From assembly GCF_024227435.1 (NCBI RefSeq), contig NZ_CP100446.1:62001-126000 (forward strand): a DNA stretch of 64,000 bases. The letters are read 5' to 3'. The notes beneath the pieces were generated by a model. The model was given only the letters and a program-made list of their open reading frames with translations, did no database searches and had not been told where the DNA came from. The stretch comes from Natrinema caseinilyticum (GTDB taxonomy: Archaea > Halobacteriota > Halobacteria > Halobacteriales > Natrialbaceae). The position numbers were made by a program, and so were the translations under genes. Below are positions 1 through 9,096 of this stretch, piece after piece (position 1 is the first letter of the stretch; the number at the start of each line of letters is the position of its first letter).

Positions 1-572
1 CGCGCTGGATGAGCCAGTACTTCGAGGCGATCGACGTGCTCAGGGACACGGGAAAACCGACGATCGCCGCGATCGAGGGGGTCTGTGCCGCGGGCGGGAA
101 CGAACTGGCGATGGGGTGTGACCTCATCGTCGCGGGCGAGTCGGCCAGGTTCGGCCAGCCGGAAGTCGGCGTCGGCTCCACCGCCGCCGGCGGTGGCGTC
201 CAGTTGCTCCCGCTGCTCGTCGGGGAGAAACGGGCGCGGGAGATGCTGCTGCTCGGAGAGATGTATCCCGCCACCCAGATGCAGGAGTGGGGGCTCGTCA
301 ACCGAATCGTCGACGACGGCGCCGCTCGAGACGCGGCCGCCTCGCTCGCGGACGACGTCGTTTCGAACAAGAGTCCGCAGGCCTACCGCGCGATCAAGAC
401 GATCATGAAGACCTGGACGAACGTCGGCATGCTCAACCAGGAGATGGCTCGAGACATGACGGCCGCCGTCTGGGACTCCGACGAGTTCCGCGACCGAGCC
501 GAGGCGTTCGTCGACAGAGAGGATCAGACCCCGCGGTCGTTTACCGGGTCGCAGCCGGTCGACCACGAGTAA
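1..572 (+). CDS. Enoyl-CoA hydratase/isomerase family protein (5' end outside window)
   Basis: C-terminal three quarters of a crotonase-fold protein; the reading frame is open to the left edge (codons from base 3), so the true start lies upstream. It should act on a 2-enoyl-CoA or cyclic acyl-CoA in the cytoplasm. Numbered from the Met codon at base 9, the oxyanion-hole stretch IEGVCAAGGNE is at residues 22-32, and both acidic residues of classical hydratases are present: E32 in GGNE and E52 in GQPE. Hydration chemistry is therefore possible. The segment GEKRAREM resembles the ring-cleaving hydrolase BadI, but BadI lacks these two Glu residues, so I do not assign it. It lies just upstream of a BadH-like dehydrogenase on the same strand, suggesting a shared alicyclic acyl-CoA pathway. 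Confidence 0.85.
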   Translation, partial: RWMSQYFEAIDVLRDTGKPTIAAIEGVCAAGGNELAMGCDLIVAGESARFGQPEVGVGSTAAGGGVQLLPLLVGEKRAREMLLLGEMYPATQMQEWGLVNRIVDDGAARDAAASLADDVVSNKSPQAYRAIKTIMKTWTNVGMLNQEMARDMTAAVWDSDEFRDRAEAFVDREDQTPRSFTGSQPVDHE

Positions 573-689
573 CGGTTTGAGTCTCTGACGGCACGAGTCA
601 CGGTTTGATGGGGCCGATCGGCGGATTTCCGGCGGTGAGTTCCCGTTCGATCGCAATCGTTATGCGACGTGTTATCATTAGGGTAGATT

Positions 690-1460
690 ATGCGTGGACT
701 CAGCGGCAAGCGCGTCATCGTAACCGGCAGCGGCCGCGGTATCGGTCGCGGTATCGCACGCCGTCTCGCGGCGGAAGGAGCGGTCGTCGTCGTAAACGAC
801 GTCGACGAGTCGAACGCCGAGGAGACGGTCTCGCTGATCGAATCTGAGGGCGGCGAAGCCATCACGGGAATCGCCGACGTGGCGGACTTCGACGCGGTCG
901 AGACGATGGTTTCGGAAACGGTCGACGAACTCGGCGGCGTCGACGTGCTCGTCAACAACGCCGGCTGGGATCGTATCGAGTGGTTCACGGATCAGGATCC
1001 GTCGGTCTGGGATCGCTTGATCGATATCAATCTCAGGGGCCAGATCAACTGTTCGCGAGCAGTCGCCGACTATTTCGTCGACTCGGAGACCGAGGGCACC
1101 ATCGTGAACATCTCGTCGGATGCGGGGCGCGTGGGGAGTTCCGGCGAAGCGGTGTACGCCGGGTGCAAAGGCGGCGTCATCGCCTTCACGAAGACCCTCG
1201 CACGGGAGCTGGCACGGAACAACGTAAACTGCAACGTCATCGCTCCCGGGCCGGCCGACACGCCGCTCGTGGCGGAGATGCGAGAGGACTCGGAGCTCGG
1301 GGACAAAATTCTCGGCAGCATGGAGAACCAGGTTCCGCTCGGCCGCATGGCCGAACCGGCGGACATCGCGGGTGCCGTCGCGTTCATGGCGTCGGAGGAC
1401 GCGGCGTTCGTGACGGGACAGGTGCTGAGCGTCTCCGGCGGGCTGACGATGGTCGACTAG
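690..1460 (+). CDS. SDR dehydrogenase, BadH-like (2-hydroxycyclohexanecarboxyl-CoA dehydrogenase candidate)
   Basis: 256-residue classical SDR that would oxidise a 3-hydroxyacyl-CoA to the 3-oxo thioester with NAD(P). The cofactor motif TGSGRGIG is at residues 12-19, NNAG at 89-92, and the catalytic set is S143, Y156 and K160. The stretches NNAGWD, GSSGEAVYAGCKGG and TGQVLSVSGGLTM match what I recall of Rhodopseudomonas BadH, which oxidises 2-hydroxycyclohexanecarboxyl-CoA before ring opening. General FabG-type reductases share part of this, so the substrate is an inference. It follows a crotonase on the same strand after 117 bases that contain TTATCATT-like promoter sequence, so it may have its own promoter. 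It faces a convergent crotonase downstream. Confidence 0.8.
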   Translation: MRGLSGKRVIVTGSGRGIGRGIARRLAAEGAVVVVNDVDESNAEETVSLIESEGGEAITGIADVADFDAVETMVSETVDELGGVDVLVNNAGWDRIEWFTDQDPSVWDRLIDINLRGQINCSRAVADYFVDSETEGTIVNISSDAGRVGSSGEAVYAGCKGGVIAFTKTLARELARNNVNCNVIAPGPADTPLVAEMREDSELGDKILGSMENQVPLGRMAEPADIAGAVAFMASEDAAFVTGQVLSVSGGLTMVD

Positions 1461-1566
1461 GGAGGAGCCGTCCGTCGAACACACCTCGAGAGAGGGGGCA
1501 ACTCGCGTTCTCACTCATTCGCCGGTTCTCCCCCGCGAGTCGCCGGTTCGCCTCGGCGATCCGCGA

Positions 1567-2361
1567 CTATTCGCCCGTGAATTCCGGATCGCGCTTCTCT
1601 TCGAACGCGGCGACGGCTTCGGCGTGATCGTCCGTTTCGCGACACTCGCCGAGCGCCTCGATCGCGTGTTCGAGTCCGGTTTCCAGGTTGACGTCGTGAG
1701 CCTCGTTGATGAGCTGCTTTGCGTTTCCGAGTGCGACCGAGGGCCCGTTGGCCAGTTCTCGGGCGCGCTCGTGAGCGACTTCGCGAGTGCGGTCTGCGTC
1801 GCCGTCGACGACCGTCGAGGCGATGCCGAGTTCGCCGGCCTCCGTGCCGGAGATGCGGCGCCCGGAGAAGATGAGATCCTTCGCGACCTCTTCGCCGACG
1901 AGACGGGGCAGCATGTACGCGCCGCCGTCGCCCGGCGAGAGACCCACGTCCACGTACGACTGGCTCATCACGGCATCGGCCTTGACGACTTTGATGTCGG
2001 TGCCCAGCGCGAGATCCATCCCGGCACCCATCGCGTATCCGTTTATCGCACCGACGACCGGAAGCGACGACCGTCGGAGCGCCTTGAGAACCCGCTGCGC
2101 CCTGTGGACGGTATCCAACGCGTCCGGCGTCGATTGATTGAGTCCGCCCTCGTCGCCGAGGTCGACACCCGCACAGAACGCCCGGTCGCCGGCGCCCGTG
2201 AACACGACCGCGCGAACGTCGTCGTTCGCCTCGAACGATCGAATCGCATCGTGTAATTCCTCCAAAACGCGGGGCGTGAACGCGTTCATGCTCTCCGGTC
2301 GTTCGATCGTCATTCGGCCGACTCCTTCCGTGACAGTGGCGGTTACTACGTCATCGGACAT
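1567..2361 (-). CDS. Enoyl-CoA hydratase/isomerase family protein, isomerase-like
   Basis: 264-residue crotonase, full length for the family; Met at 2361 was chosen over an upstream in-frame Met because MSDDVVTATV aligns with family starts and a TAATAA-type element lies about 29 bases before it. The oxyanion region reads GYAMGAGMDLALG. The first hydratase Glu is replaced by Asp and the second is absent (SYVDVGLSPGDGG). The downstream Asp in PGDGG sits where PaaG-type and dienoyl-CoA isomerases carry an acidic residue. Double-bond isomerisation or a related enolate reaction is more likely than hydration. It lies convergent to the BadH-like gene and divergent from an ACAD. The exact substrate is unknown. 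Confidence 0.8.
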   Translation of the reverse strand: MSDDVVTATVTEGVGRMTIERPESMNAFTPRVLEELHDAIRSFEANDDVRAVVFTGAGDRAFCAGVDLGDEGGLNQSTPDALDTVHRAQRVLKALRRSSLPVVGAINGYAMGAGMDLALGTDIKVVKADAVMSQSYVDVGLSPGDGGAYMLPRLVGEEVAKDLIFSGRRISGTEAGELGIASTVVDGDADRTREVAHERARELANGPSVALGNAKQLINEAHDVNLETGLEHAIEALGECRETDDHAEAVAAFEEKRDPEFTGE

Positions 2362-2556
2362 GAGAGGGTCCACGAAACCTCGCGGAATAACGTTTTCCCT
2401 CGATCGCCGCCCTCCGTCGTCCGGGGGCGGAGAATCCGGTCGTCCGGTCTCGGCAGGAGTCGTCGCGAGACGTCCGCGGCGCGGGGCTGCGCCGCAATCG
2501 CCCGAGACTGGGTCGAGAGTCGCCCGCGACGGCCGTCCGAAGGTTGCGAAACTACT

Positions 2557-3732
2557 ATGCTGTCGGTCGCGGAACTGTGTATCGTGATAATTGATAGCAA
2601 TCCGTCACTCCGGATGTGGCGGGATATGGTCCACGAGTTCATGGACGAGGAAATCGGCGTCGAGTACTGCCGCGAGTGCTACGCGAATCGGGAGTACCCA
2701 CACCGAATCTACGACGGCGTCGTGGAGAACGACTGGATCGGGATCCTCGTTCCGGAGGAATACGGCGGACAGGGCGGCGATATGATCGAACAGGTTATCC
2801 TGCTCGAGGCGCTCGGAAAGTACGGATACGACCTCGGCGTTCCGGTCGCGATCTCGTCGTTTTCGTACGGGAACCTGATCGAGTACGGTTCCGAAGACCA
2901 GAAAGAGCGACTCGTTCCGAAGTTACTGGACGGCGAGGTGCGGTTCTCGATCGGCGTCTCGGAACCAGATACCGGAAGCGACGCCGCGAGTCTGCAGACG
3001 AGAGCCGAACGGGACGGCGACCACTACGTCGTCAACGGCGAGAAAATGTGGCAGTCGGCCGCACACGTCGACGGCAACATCATCAATCTGTACGTGCGGA
3101 CCGACCCGGACGCGCCGAAACACGAGGGGATCAGCGCGCTCCTCGTGCCGAACGATCTCGACGGGATCGAGATGACCAAACTCGACACGGTCGTCCGGAA
3201 GGCGACCGGCACGAACCAGGTCTTCTTCGACGACGTCCGCGTGCCCGCGGACAACCGCCTCGGTGACGAGGGACAGGGCTGGGAGATACTCACCGACCAC
3301 TTCGCGAACGAACGAACCCAGATCTCGGCCGCGATGGTCGGCAACGCCCAGACGGTGGTCGATACGGCGCTCGAGTACGCGATGGACCGCGAACAGTTCG
3401 GCACCTCGATCTCGGACTTCCAGACCATCAAACACCGGCTCGCGGACATGCAAACGGAGGTCGACGCCGCACGTCAGCTGGTGTACACGACGGCGGAACG
3501 CATCGACGACGGCGATCGTCCGACCCGCCTCGCCGCACAGGCGAAGCTCAAGGCCAGCGAGACGTTCCAGACGGTCGCCCAGCAGGGAATGCAGATCATG
3601 GGCGGCGCCGGCTTCCTCCCCGAGAACGATATGGAACGCTACTGGCGCGAGGGGAAGATATCCACCATCGGTGGCGGAACCAGCGAGATCCAGCGCTCGA
3701 TCATCGCCAGCGATATGATGGAGAACCGATGA
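2557..3732 (+). CDS. Acyl-CoA dehydrogenase (IVD-type catalytic Glu)
   Basis: FAD-dependent enzyme that introduces an alpha,beta double bond into an acyl-CoA. The family segments are all visible: PEEYGG (residues 66-71), SEPDTGSD for flavin/substrate binding (135-142), and the C-terminal IMGGAGF and GGGTSEIQ. The Glu used by medium-chain enzymes is Gly373 here, whereas E252 in ANERT sits at the helix-G position of the isovaleryl-CoA dehydrogenase base. The start is uncertain: ATG 2557, GTG 2584 (which fits a leaderless start) and ATG 2614 are all in frame; Met-Trp at 2614 would cut into helix A. A CoA-transferase follows on the same strand after 117 bases, so the two probably act on one acid. 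Confidence 0.88.
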   Translation: MLSVAELCIVIIDSNPSLRMWRDMVHEFMDEEIGVEYCRECYANREYPHRIYDGVVENDWIGILVPEEYGGQGGDMIEQVILLEALGKYGYDLGVPVAISSFSYGNLIEYGSEDQKERLVPKLLDGEVRFSIGVSEPDTGSDAASLQTRAERDGDHYVVNGEKMWQSAAHVDGNIINLYVRTDPDAPKHEGISALLVPNDLDGIEMTKLDTVVRKATGTNQVFFDDVRVPADNRLGDEGQGWEILTDHFANERTQISAAMVGNAQTVVDTALEYAMDREQFGTSISDFQTIKHRLADMQTEVDAARQLVYTTAERIDDGDRPTRLAAQAKLKASETFQTVAQQGMQIMGGAGFLPENDMERYWREGKISTIGGGTSEIQRSIIASDMMENR

Positions 3733-3849
3733 CTCGCCGTCCCGTCGCACAGCGCGGGACCGAACGACGACGGGGCGGCCCGCGTTCGACCGCCACGACG
3801 CGAGCCGACTCGGAGACGAAACGCACACCCGACTCGGTACGACCACCCA

Positions 3850-5067
3850 ATGACCACTACTGAATCCACATCGCAACTCCCGTTGTCCGGCATCACAGTC
3901 GTAGAACTCGGCAATCTCGTCGCGGCTCCCTTCGCGGGGCTCATGCTCGGCGACCTCGGCGCCGACGTGATCAAAGTCGAGCGACCGGGGACCGGCGACA
4001 TGATCCGCCAGTCCGGCGACTCCGGCGACGCCATTTTCACGGCGCTCAACCGCAACAAACGGAGCGTGGCGATCGACCTCCAGACCGACGCCGGACGCGA
4101 GGCCTACCTCGAGCTCGTCTCGCGGGCCGATATCGTGATCGAGAACCTCCGGTCGGGAGTCACCGACCGGCTCGGTATCGGGTACGACGATCTAAGCGAG
4201 GAGCGCGACGACCTGATTTACGTCTCGATCGGCGGGTTCCTGCAGGGCGGCCCGTACGAGGATCGACCGGGAATGGACGTCGTCGGGCAGGCCATGTCGG
4301 GAATGATGCGGATGACCGGATTTCCGGGCGACAAACCGCTTCGAGGCGGGACGTCGATAATCGACATCGGAACAGGCGTCTACGGCGCGTTCGGGGCGAT
4401 GCTGGCCCTGTGGATGCGAGAAGCGACCGGCACGGGACAGAAGATCGACGCCGGGCTCTTCGAAACGGCTTCGCACTGGACGCACTACTGGACCATCTTC
4501 TCACAACTGTTCGGCGACCACCCGCCGCTTGGCACCTCCCACCCCGCGTTCGGCCTCTACGACGTGTTCGAGACCGAGCCCGACGAGTGGCTGTTCGTCG
4601 GCGTCATCACCAAGCGCCACTGGCCGGCGTTCTGTGAAGCCATCGACGCACCAGCGTTGCTCGAGGACGACCGCTTCGGAACCAACGAGAAGCGACAGGA
4701 GAACGACGAGGTCCTCTACGACCTGATTCAGGAGGCCCTGCGGGGCCGGGATCGGTCGGCGATCGTCGAGGCGCTCCTCGACGGCGGCGTCCCGGCCGCG
4801 CCCATCAACCATCCGTCCGAACTGCTCGACGACCCGCACCTGGACGCGCTCGACCTCCTCGTCGAGACGCAGTCGGGGACCGACGCCGACGTTCAGGCGA
4901 TGCTCACCCCGCTGACGGGCACGGATATCGACGTCTCACACCGCCGCGATCCGCCGTCGCTCGGCGAGAATACGGCGGCCGTGTTCGAATCGTTCGGGTT
5001 GGGCGACCGATACGCCGACCTCGAGGCGGACGGCGCGTTCGGCGATGCATCGAAAGACGACACGTAA
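3850..5067 (+). CDS. CaiB/BaiF family CoA-transferase
   Basis: 405-residue family III CoA-transferase, which moves CoA between carboxylic acids through an aspartyl-CoA anhydride. The N-terminal VVELGNLVAAPFAGLMLGDLGADVIKVE block is typical. The catalytic Asp is D172 in GTSIIDIGTG, matching formyl-CoA transferase D169. It lies 117 bases after the ACAD on the same strand and converges on the MFS carrier gene, so it probably activates the acid that the ACAD then desaturates. Succinyl-CoA or acetyl-CoA is the usual donor in the family; donor and acceptor cannot be read from sequence. Confidence 0.9.
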   Translation: MTTTESTSQLPLSGITVVELGNLVAAPFAGLMLGDLGADVIKVERPGTGDMIRQSGDSGDAIFTALNRNKRSVAIDLQTDAGREAYLELVSRADIVIENLRSGVTDRLGIGYDDLSEERDDLIYVSIGGFLQGGPYEDRPGMDVVGQAMSGMMRMTGFPGDKPLRGGTSIIDIGTGVYGAFGAMLALWMREATGTGQKIDAGLFETASHWTHYWTIFSQLFGDHPPLGTSHPAFGLYDVFETEPDEWLFVGVITKRHWPAFCEAIDAPALLEDDRFGTNEKRQENDEVLYDLIQEALRGRDRSAIVEALLDGGVPAAPINHPSELLDDPHLDALDLLVETQSGTDADVQAMLTPLTGTDIDVSHRRDPPSLGENTAAVFESFGLGDRYADLEADGAFGDASKDDT

Positions 5068-5158
5068 ACGCGAACGGGACCACGTGGTGATCGAAGACGC
5101 CGCACGTTCCACGCCGACGATGACTCGAATCGGGCTGTCGCCCGCGAAAATCGTCCAC

Positions 5159-6439
5159 TTATCGCGCGGTAGCCGGAACCGTCCGGGCCGCGCCGAACAC
5201 ACAGCCCGCTCCGAGTATCGCACCGACCCCGGCGACGGCGAGGGCGGGCGTGTAACTCCCGACCGTATCGAACGTCAGCCCGGCCAGGGGCGGGGCCAGC
5301 AGGCCCGCAAACGCGAAGGAGACGGACATGGCTGCGAACAGCGTGTTGAGGTTGTGGCTGCCGAACAGGTCCGCGACCTGTGGCGAAACGAGTCCGCCAC
5401 AGCCCCCGTATCCGACGCCGAACAGGACCATCAGTCCCGCGAAGGCGCCCGTTCGGATCGACCGCGCGCCGATCCATTCGATACTTCCCAGACCGAGCGT
5501 CGCGATCCCGACCAGGCACGCGCACACGAGAAACGTTCGCGTTCGTCCGAAGCGATCCGACACGGTGCCGACACTGAGCCGCGTCACCGTGGTCGTCAGT
5601 CCGATGATCGTGATCGCGCCCACGGCGATCGATCGCCCGATACCGATTTCGGAGGCGTAGAGGACGATGTGGCTCAAGACGACGTATACCGGCGCGAAAA
5701 CGAACACCCAGCCCACGAACGCGAGGGCGAACGGGAGTGACGCGATAATCGCCCGTCTGCTCCGGACGCCCTCGGTTGCCCCGTCGGCACGCGTCGGCCC
5801 GGACTCAGCCGCGTCGAATTCGACGCTCGTCTCCGCGGCGACCGTCTCGGGGTCGTCCGCAAACAACACCGTCACGACGGACATGATCACGCCGACGCCG
5901 CCGGCGATCACGAGCATCGCTTCTCCCCAGCCGAACAGCGAGATGAAGTGATCCGCGACCGGCGGGACGACGACGAGACCGACGCCGAGTCCCGCCGACG
6001 CGAGGCCGGCAGCCGTTCCGCGTCGTCGGTCGAACCACAGCGGGATAGTGGCGTACGCGACGACGTACAGGCCGGCCATCCCGACCGCCGTCACCACGCC
6101 GAAGGCCGCGAGGAGTTCGGCGTACGAGCGCGCGAACGCCGTCCAGACGAACCCGGCGGTCAACACGACCGTGGAACCGGCGACCACGCGTCGTTGTCCG
6201 TGCCGATCGACGAGCCAGCCGGCCACGACGCCGACGACGTATATGAACACGGTCTGAATGCCGAAGACGAGCGCGAGAACGGACCGCGAGACGGCGAATT
6301 CGTCGACGAAGGCCTCGTAAAAGACGCCGAACGCGTAACTCCCGCCGAACACGACCATCGTCATCAGCAGACACCCCGCCGCGATCACCCACCCGTAGTA
6401 TATCCGTCGCGAGAGAACGAGTCTCGGGTCGGGGGTCAT
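5159..6439 (-). CDS. MFS transporter, monocarboxylate/oxalate-formate antiporter type
   Basis: 426-residue major facilitator with about twelve hydrophobic helices. The opening RRIYYGWVIAAG is typical of monocarboxylate-porter and oxalate:formate-antiporter relatives. The cytoplasmic loop signature DRHGQRRVV follows helix 2, and an acidic central loop separates the two six-helix halves. Met at 6439 was chosen because it directly precedes RLVLSRRIYYGW and a GATAATCG element lies about 29 bases upstream. It heads away from a carboxymuconolactone-like gene on the same strand and probably imports or exports the carboxylic acid handled by the neighbouring CoA-transferases. Confidence 0.85.
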   Translation of the reverse strand: MTPDPRLVLSRRIYYGWVIAAGCLLMTMVVFGGSYAFGVFYEAFVDEFAVSRSVLALVFGIQTVFIYVVGVVAGWLVDRHGQRRVVAGSTVVLTAGFVWTAFARSYAELLAAFGVVTAVGMAGLYVVAYATIPLWFDRRRGTAAGLASAGLGVGLVVVPPVADHFISLFGWGEAMLVIAGGVGVIMSVVTVLFADDPETVAAETSVEFDAAESGPTRADGATEGVRSRRAIIASLPFALAFVGWVFVFAPVYVVLSHIVLYASEIGIGRSIAVGAITIIGLTTTVTRLSVGTVSDRFGRTRTFLVCACLVGIATLGLGSIEWIGARSIRTGAFAGLMVLFGVGYGGCGGLVSPQVADLFGSHNLNTLFAAMSVSFAFAGLLAPPLAGLTFDTVGSYTPALAVAGVGAILGAGCVFGAARTVPATAR

Positions 6440-6598
6440 ACACGGTACCACCGAGTCCTGCGGGATAATCGTTCCCGTTTCACTGTGACCGCAGCGAGAC
6501 CGTCCCGTCTCCGTACCGATGCCGACGGCCGTCGGTCGGCTCCCGTGACCTGCTCACGGGCGCGCATGTCGAGGCCGATCCGTCGGTGTCTCGCCGAC

Positions 6599-7162
6599 CT
6601 ACTCCCGGTCGTACGTCTCGATCCGCTCGTCGTCCGGCTCCCAGCCGACGAACGCGGTCTCCGGCTGTAACTCGAGCGCGTCGATGACGACGGCGGTGCC
6701 GAGGTAGTGGCCGACCAGCGACGCGATCCCCGCGACCGTCTCCTCGTCGAACTGGTCCTCGATCAGATCGTGTGCGTCGTCGTCGACCTCCCGGCGAGCG
6801 GCCCGTCGTGCGTACTCGAGCAACGCGGTGTCGGCGGGGTCGAACGCGTCGAAACGGCCGGCGCTAATCGCTCTGATCTCCTCGTGCTCGACGCCGACGT
6901 CGCGGGCGAGTCCGACGTGCTGGTGCCACTCGTACTCGTTGTCCAGTTCTCGAGCGACCGCCAGGATCGCCAACTCGACGTCCCGCGAGGGGAGGCCGGC
7001 GTGTTTCCACAGCGCGGTCCCGTGGCGCATGTACGTCTGAAGGACCGGCGGGTTCGCGCCGATGGCCTGTAACAGTTCGCGTTCGCCGAGTGCGTCTTCG
7101 CCGAGGAGATACTGGTACTCCTCCGGAAGGTCCGACTGTCGCGGCAGCGTGATGCGAGCCAT
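6599..7162 (-). CDS. Carboxymuconolactone decarboxylase family protein
   Basis: 187-residue all-helical CMD/AhpD-fold protein. The region ELDNEYEWHQHVGLARDVGVEHEEI is the family core. It lacks the CxxC pair of AhpD peroxidase-type members, so a lactone-decarboxylase-like or other non-redox role is expected. Met at 7162 was chosen because ACTTAATTC lies about 28 bases upstream and the residues before it look non-family. It sits between an MFS carrier and a CoA-transferase on the same strand, and a second, distant member lies at 43466-44023. The function is not known beyond the fold. Confidence 0.75.
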   Translation of the reverse strand: MARITLPRQSDLPEEYQYLLGEDALGERELLQAIGANPPVLQTYMRHGTALWKHAGLPSRDVELAILAVARELDNEYEWHQHVGLARDVGVEHEEIRAISAGRFDAFDPADTALLEYARRAARREVDDDAHDLIEDQFDEETVAGIASLVGHYLGTAVVIDALELQPETAFVGWEPDDERIETYDRE

Positions 7163-7391
7163 AGGTGACAGGGCTCGCAAATCGACTTAATTCTTCGGTC
7201 TCCCCCGATTCGAGGATCGTGCTGGAAGCGGGGTCGAGAGGAGGACAGGCGTCGAAACGGAAGCCGGAACTGGAACGAGAGAGACCGGAGGAACGGAAAC
7301 CCGAGACTGGAGGCCGTAGAGACCGGAGGTACTGAAACCGGGACCGAGGGTGTCGTTTTCCGACCCGCACTCGAGTCGCACTCGCCGTCCG
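7163..7391. repeat. Degenerate purine-rich direct repeat between genes
   Basis: Between the CoA-transferase stop and the carboxymuconolactone-like start the sequence is a patchwork of GGAAACC- and GACCGGAGG-like words. The clearest pair, AGAGACCGGAGG followed by a diverged GAAACC, starts near 7280 and again near 7318 (period 38). No gene was seen. Confidence 0.5.
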
Positions 7392-8597
7392 CTACCCGAT
7401 GATACCCTCTTCTCGGAGTCGCTCGAGATCGGCGGCCGAGTAGCCGTGGCGCTCGAGGATCGAATCGGTGCTCTCGCCGAGTTCCTGGGGCGCCACCTCG
7501 AGTTGGGTGCCGAGGTGGGCGAAGTGGACGGGTTGGTCGATCACGTCCGCGTTTTCCCGGCCGTCGCGTTCCATGACCTGGTGGAGCTCGCGCTGTTCGA
7601 CGTGTTCGTCCTCCCAGACCGTCTTCGTGTCGTAGATCGGGCCGGCGGGGACGCCCTCGTCGTGGAACCGATCGATCCAGTAGTCGCTCGATTCCGATTC
7701 CAGGATCGGTTCGATGATGTCGTCTAATTCCGTTCGGTTGTCGACCCGGCCGTCCATCGTGGCGAAGCGCTCGTCCTCGACGAGGTCCGGTCGGTCGATC
7801 GCGCGACAGAAATCGCGCCAGAACGACTGCGTTCCCGCGGCGACGACGATCGGTATATCGGCACAGTCGTACTTGCCGAACGGGAGGATCGACGGGTGGT
7901 GCGTCCCGAGACGAGGGAAGGGGTCGTCGAAGCCGAACGTGTACCCCGCGCGGGCGGTGAGCCACGTTATAGCGGCGTCCAACATGGGTACCTCTATCCA
8001 CTCGCCGTCGATCCGACCCCGCTCTCTGGCGTACAACGCGGCGAGGACGCTCTGGCTGGCGTAGGACCCGGCGATGAGATCGCCGCTCGGAAGGCCAGAC
8101 CACAGCGGTTGCCCGCCTTCTTCACCCGTGATACTCATGATCCCGCTCATACCCTGGATCAGCATATCCCACGCTGGGAGTTCCTCGTACGGGCTGTTGC
8201 GGCCGAATCCGGATATCGAACAGTAGATGAGGTCGGGATTCAGTTCGGACACGGTGTCGTACCCGAGTCCGAACGATTCGGCGCGACCGGGTTTCGTACT
8301 CTCGATGAACACGTCGGCGTCGGCGACGAGACGCTGGGCCGCCTCCTGTCCCGCGTCGCTTTTGAGGTCGATAGCGACGCTGTACTTGTTCCGATTCAGC
8401 GTGTCGAAGTAGGCGGGCCGTGGCTGAATAGACCGACTTCGATCGCCGCGGCCGACGGCTTCGATCTTGATCACTTCCGCCCCGAGGTCGCCGAGTGCCA
8501 TCGTCGCGAACGGGCCGGCGGCGACCTGGGTCAGATCGACGACAGTGATCCCTTCGAGGGGTAATACGTCAGTTTCCGGGGAATTCGCTGACTCCAT
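7392..8597 (-). CDS. CaiB/BaiF family CoA-transferase
   Basis: 401-residue family III CoA-transferase. The N-terminal block GITVVDLTQVAAGPFATMALGDLGAEVIKIE and the catalytic D173 in LPSGDLIAG are present. It is more diverged from the other three members here than the 14074 and 30817 proteins are from each other, so it may use a different acid. It lies in a minus-strand series with DUF35 and thiolase-like genes upstream (93-base gap) and the carboxymuconolactone-like protein downstream, consistent with CoA activation in the same pathway. Confidence 0.9.
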   Translation of the reverse strand: MESANSPETDVLPLEGITVVDLTQVAAGPFATMALGDLGAEVIKIEAVGRGDRSRSIQPRPAYFDTLNRNKYSVAIDLKSDAGQEAAQRLVADADVFIESTKPGRAESFGLGYDTVSELNPDLIYCSISGFGRNSPYEELPAWDMLIQGMSGIMSITGEEGGQPLWSGLPSGDLIAGSYASQSVLAALYARERGRIDGEWIEVPMLDAAITWLTARAGYTFGFDDPFPRLGTHHPSILPFGKYDCADIPIVVAAGTQSFWRDFCRAIDRPDLVEDERFATMDGRVDNRTELDDIIEPILESESSDYWIDRFHDEGVPAGPIYDTKTVWEDEHVEQRELHQVMERDGRENADVIDQPVHFAHLGTQLEVAPQELGESTDSILERHGYSAADLERLREEGIIG

Positions 8598-8690
8598 ACC
8601 CGTCCCTATTCTCGAGTTCGGGTAAGTGTTTGGGAATTACCCACACCGGCCGTCGTCGCTCTCGAGCGAAACCGACGTGGAGAAGAACGG

Positions 8691-9095
8691 CTACTCCGCG
8701 AGTTCGAACTGATAGAGCTGCTGGCCGTCGCGTTCCTCCCAGGTCATCGTGACCGAGTCACCGACCGAAACGTCGCCCGGATCCGCGAGGACGTTCGCCA
8801 TCACCGTCACGTCGGTTTCGGCCCCCATCGTGACGAGTGCGACGACGTACGGCGTGTCCGCTTCGAACGCCTCCGTCGGCGCACGGTGAACGACGGTGAA
8901 CGATTCGACGGTCCCGGTCCCGTCCAGTTCGACCTCCTCGAAGTCCGTGTGCCAGCAGTTCGGGCAGGCCGCCGCCGGGTAGAACCGCTCCGTTCCGCAG
9001 TCGGTGCATCGCTGGACGACGAATCGGTCTTCGTTACAGGCCTCCCAGAATCTGGCGGTGTCTTCGGACGGCGTCGGAACGGGTTTGTCGCTCAT
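8691..9095 (-). CDS. Zn-ribbon/OB-fold (DUF35) protein, thiolase partner
   Basis: 134-residue protein with an N-terminal rubredoxin-like zinc ribbon (CTDCG then CPNC, two CxxC pairs) and a C-terminal OB fold, the DUF35 architecture. Such proteins bind thiolase-fold enzymes or MaoC hydratases and help bind acyl-CoA. Known examples are the archaeal HMG-CoA synthase/thiolase complex and the ChsH2 tail that binds the aldolase Ltp2. Met at 9095 was chosen because it is one base past the thiolase-like stop codon and starts the conserved helix; the longer frame reads back into that gene. Its role here is very likely as obligate partner of the upstream thiolase-like protein. Confidence 0.88.
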   Translation of the reverse strand: MSDKPVPTPSEDTARFWEACNEDRFVVQRCTDCGTERFYPAAACPNCWHTDFEEVELDGTGTVESFTVVHRAPTEAFEADTPYVVALVTMGAETDVTVMANVLADPGDVSVGDSVTMTWEERDGQQLYQFELAE

Positions 9096-9096
9096 G

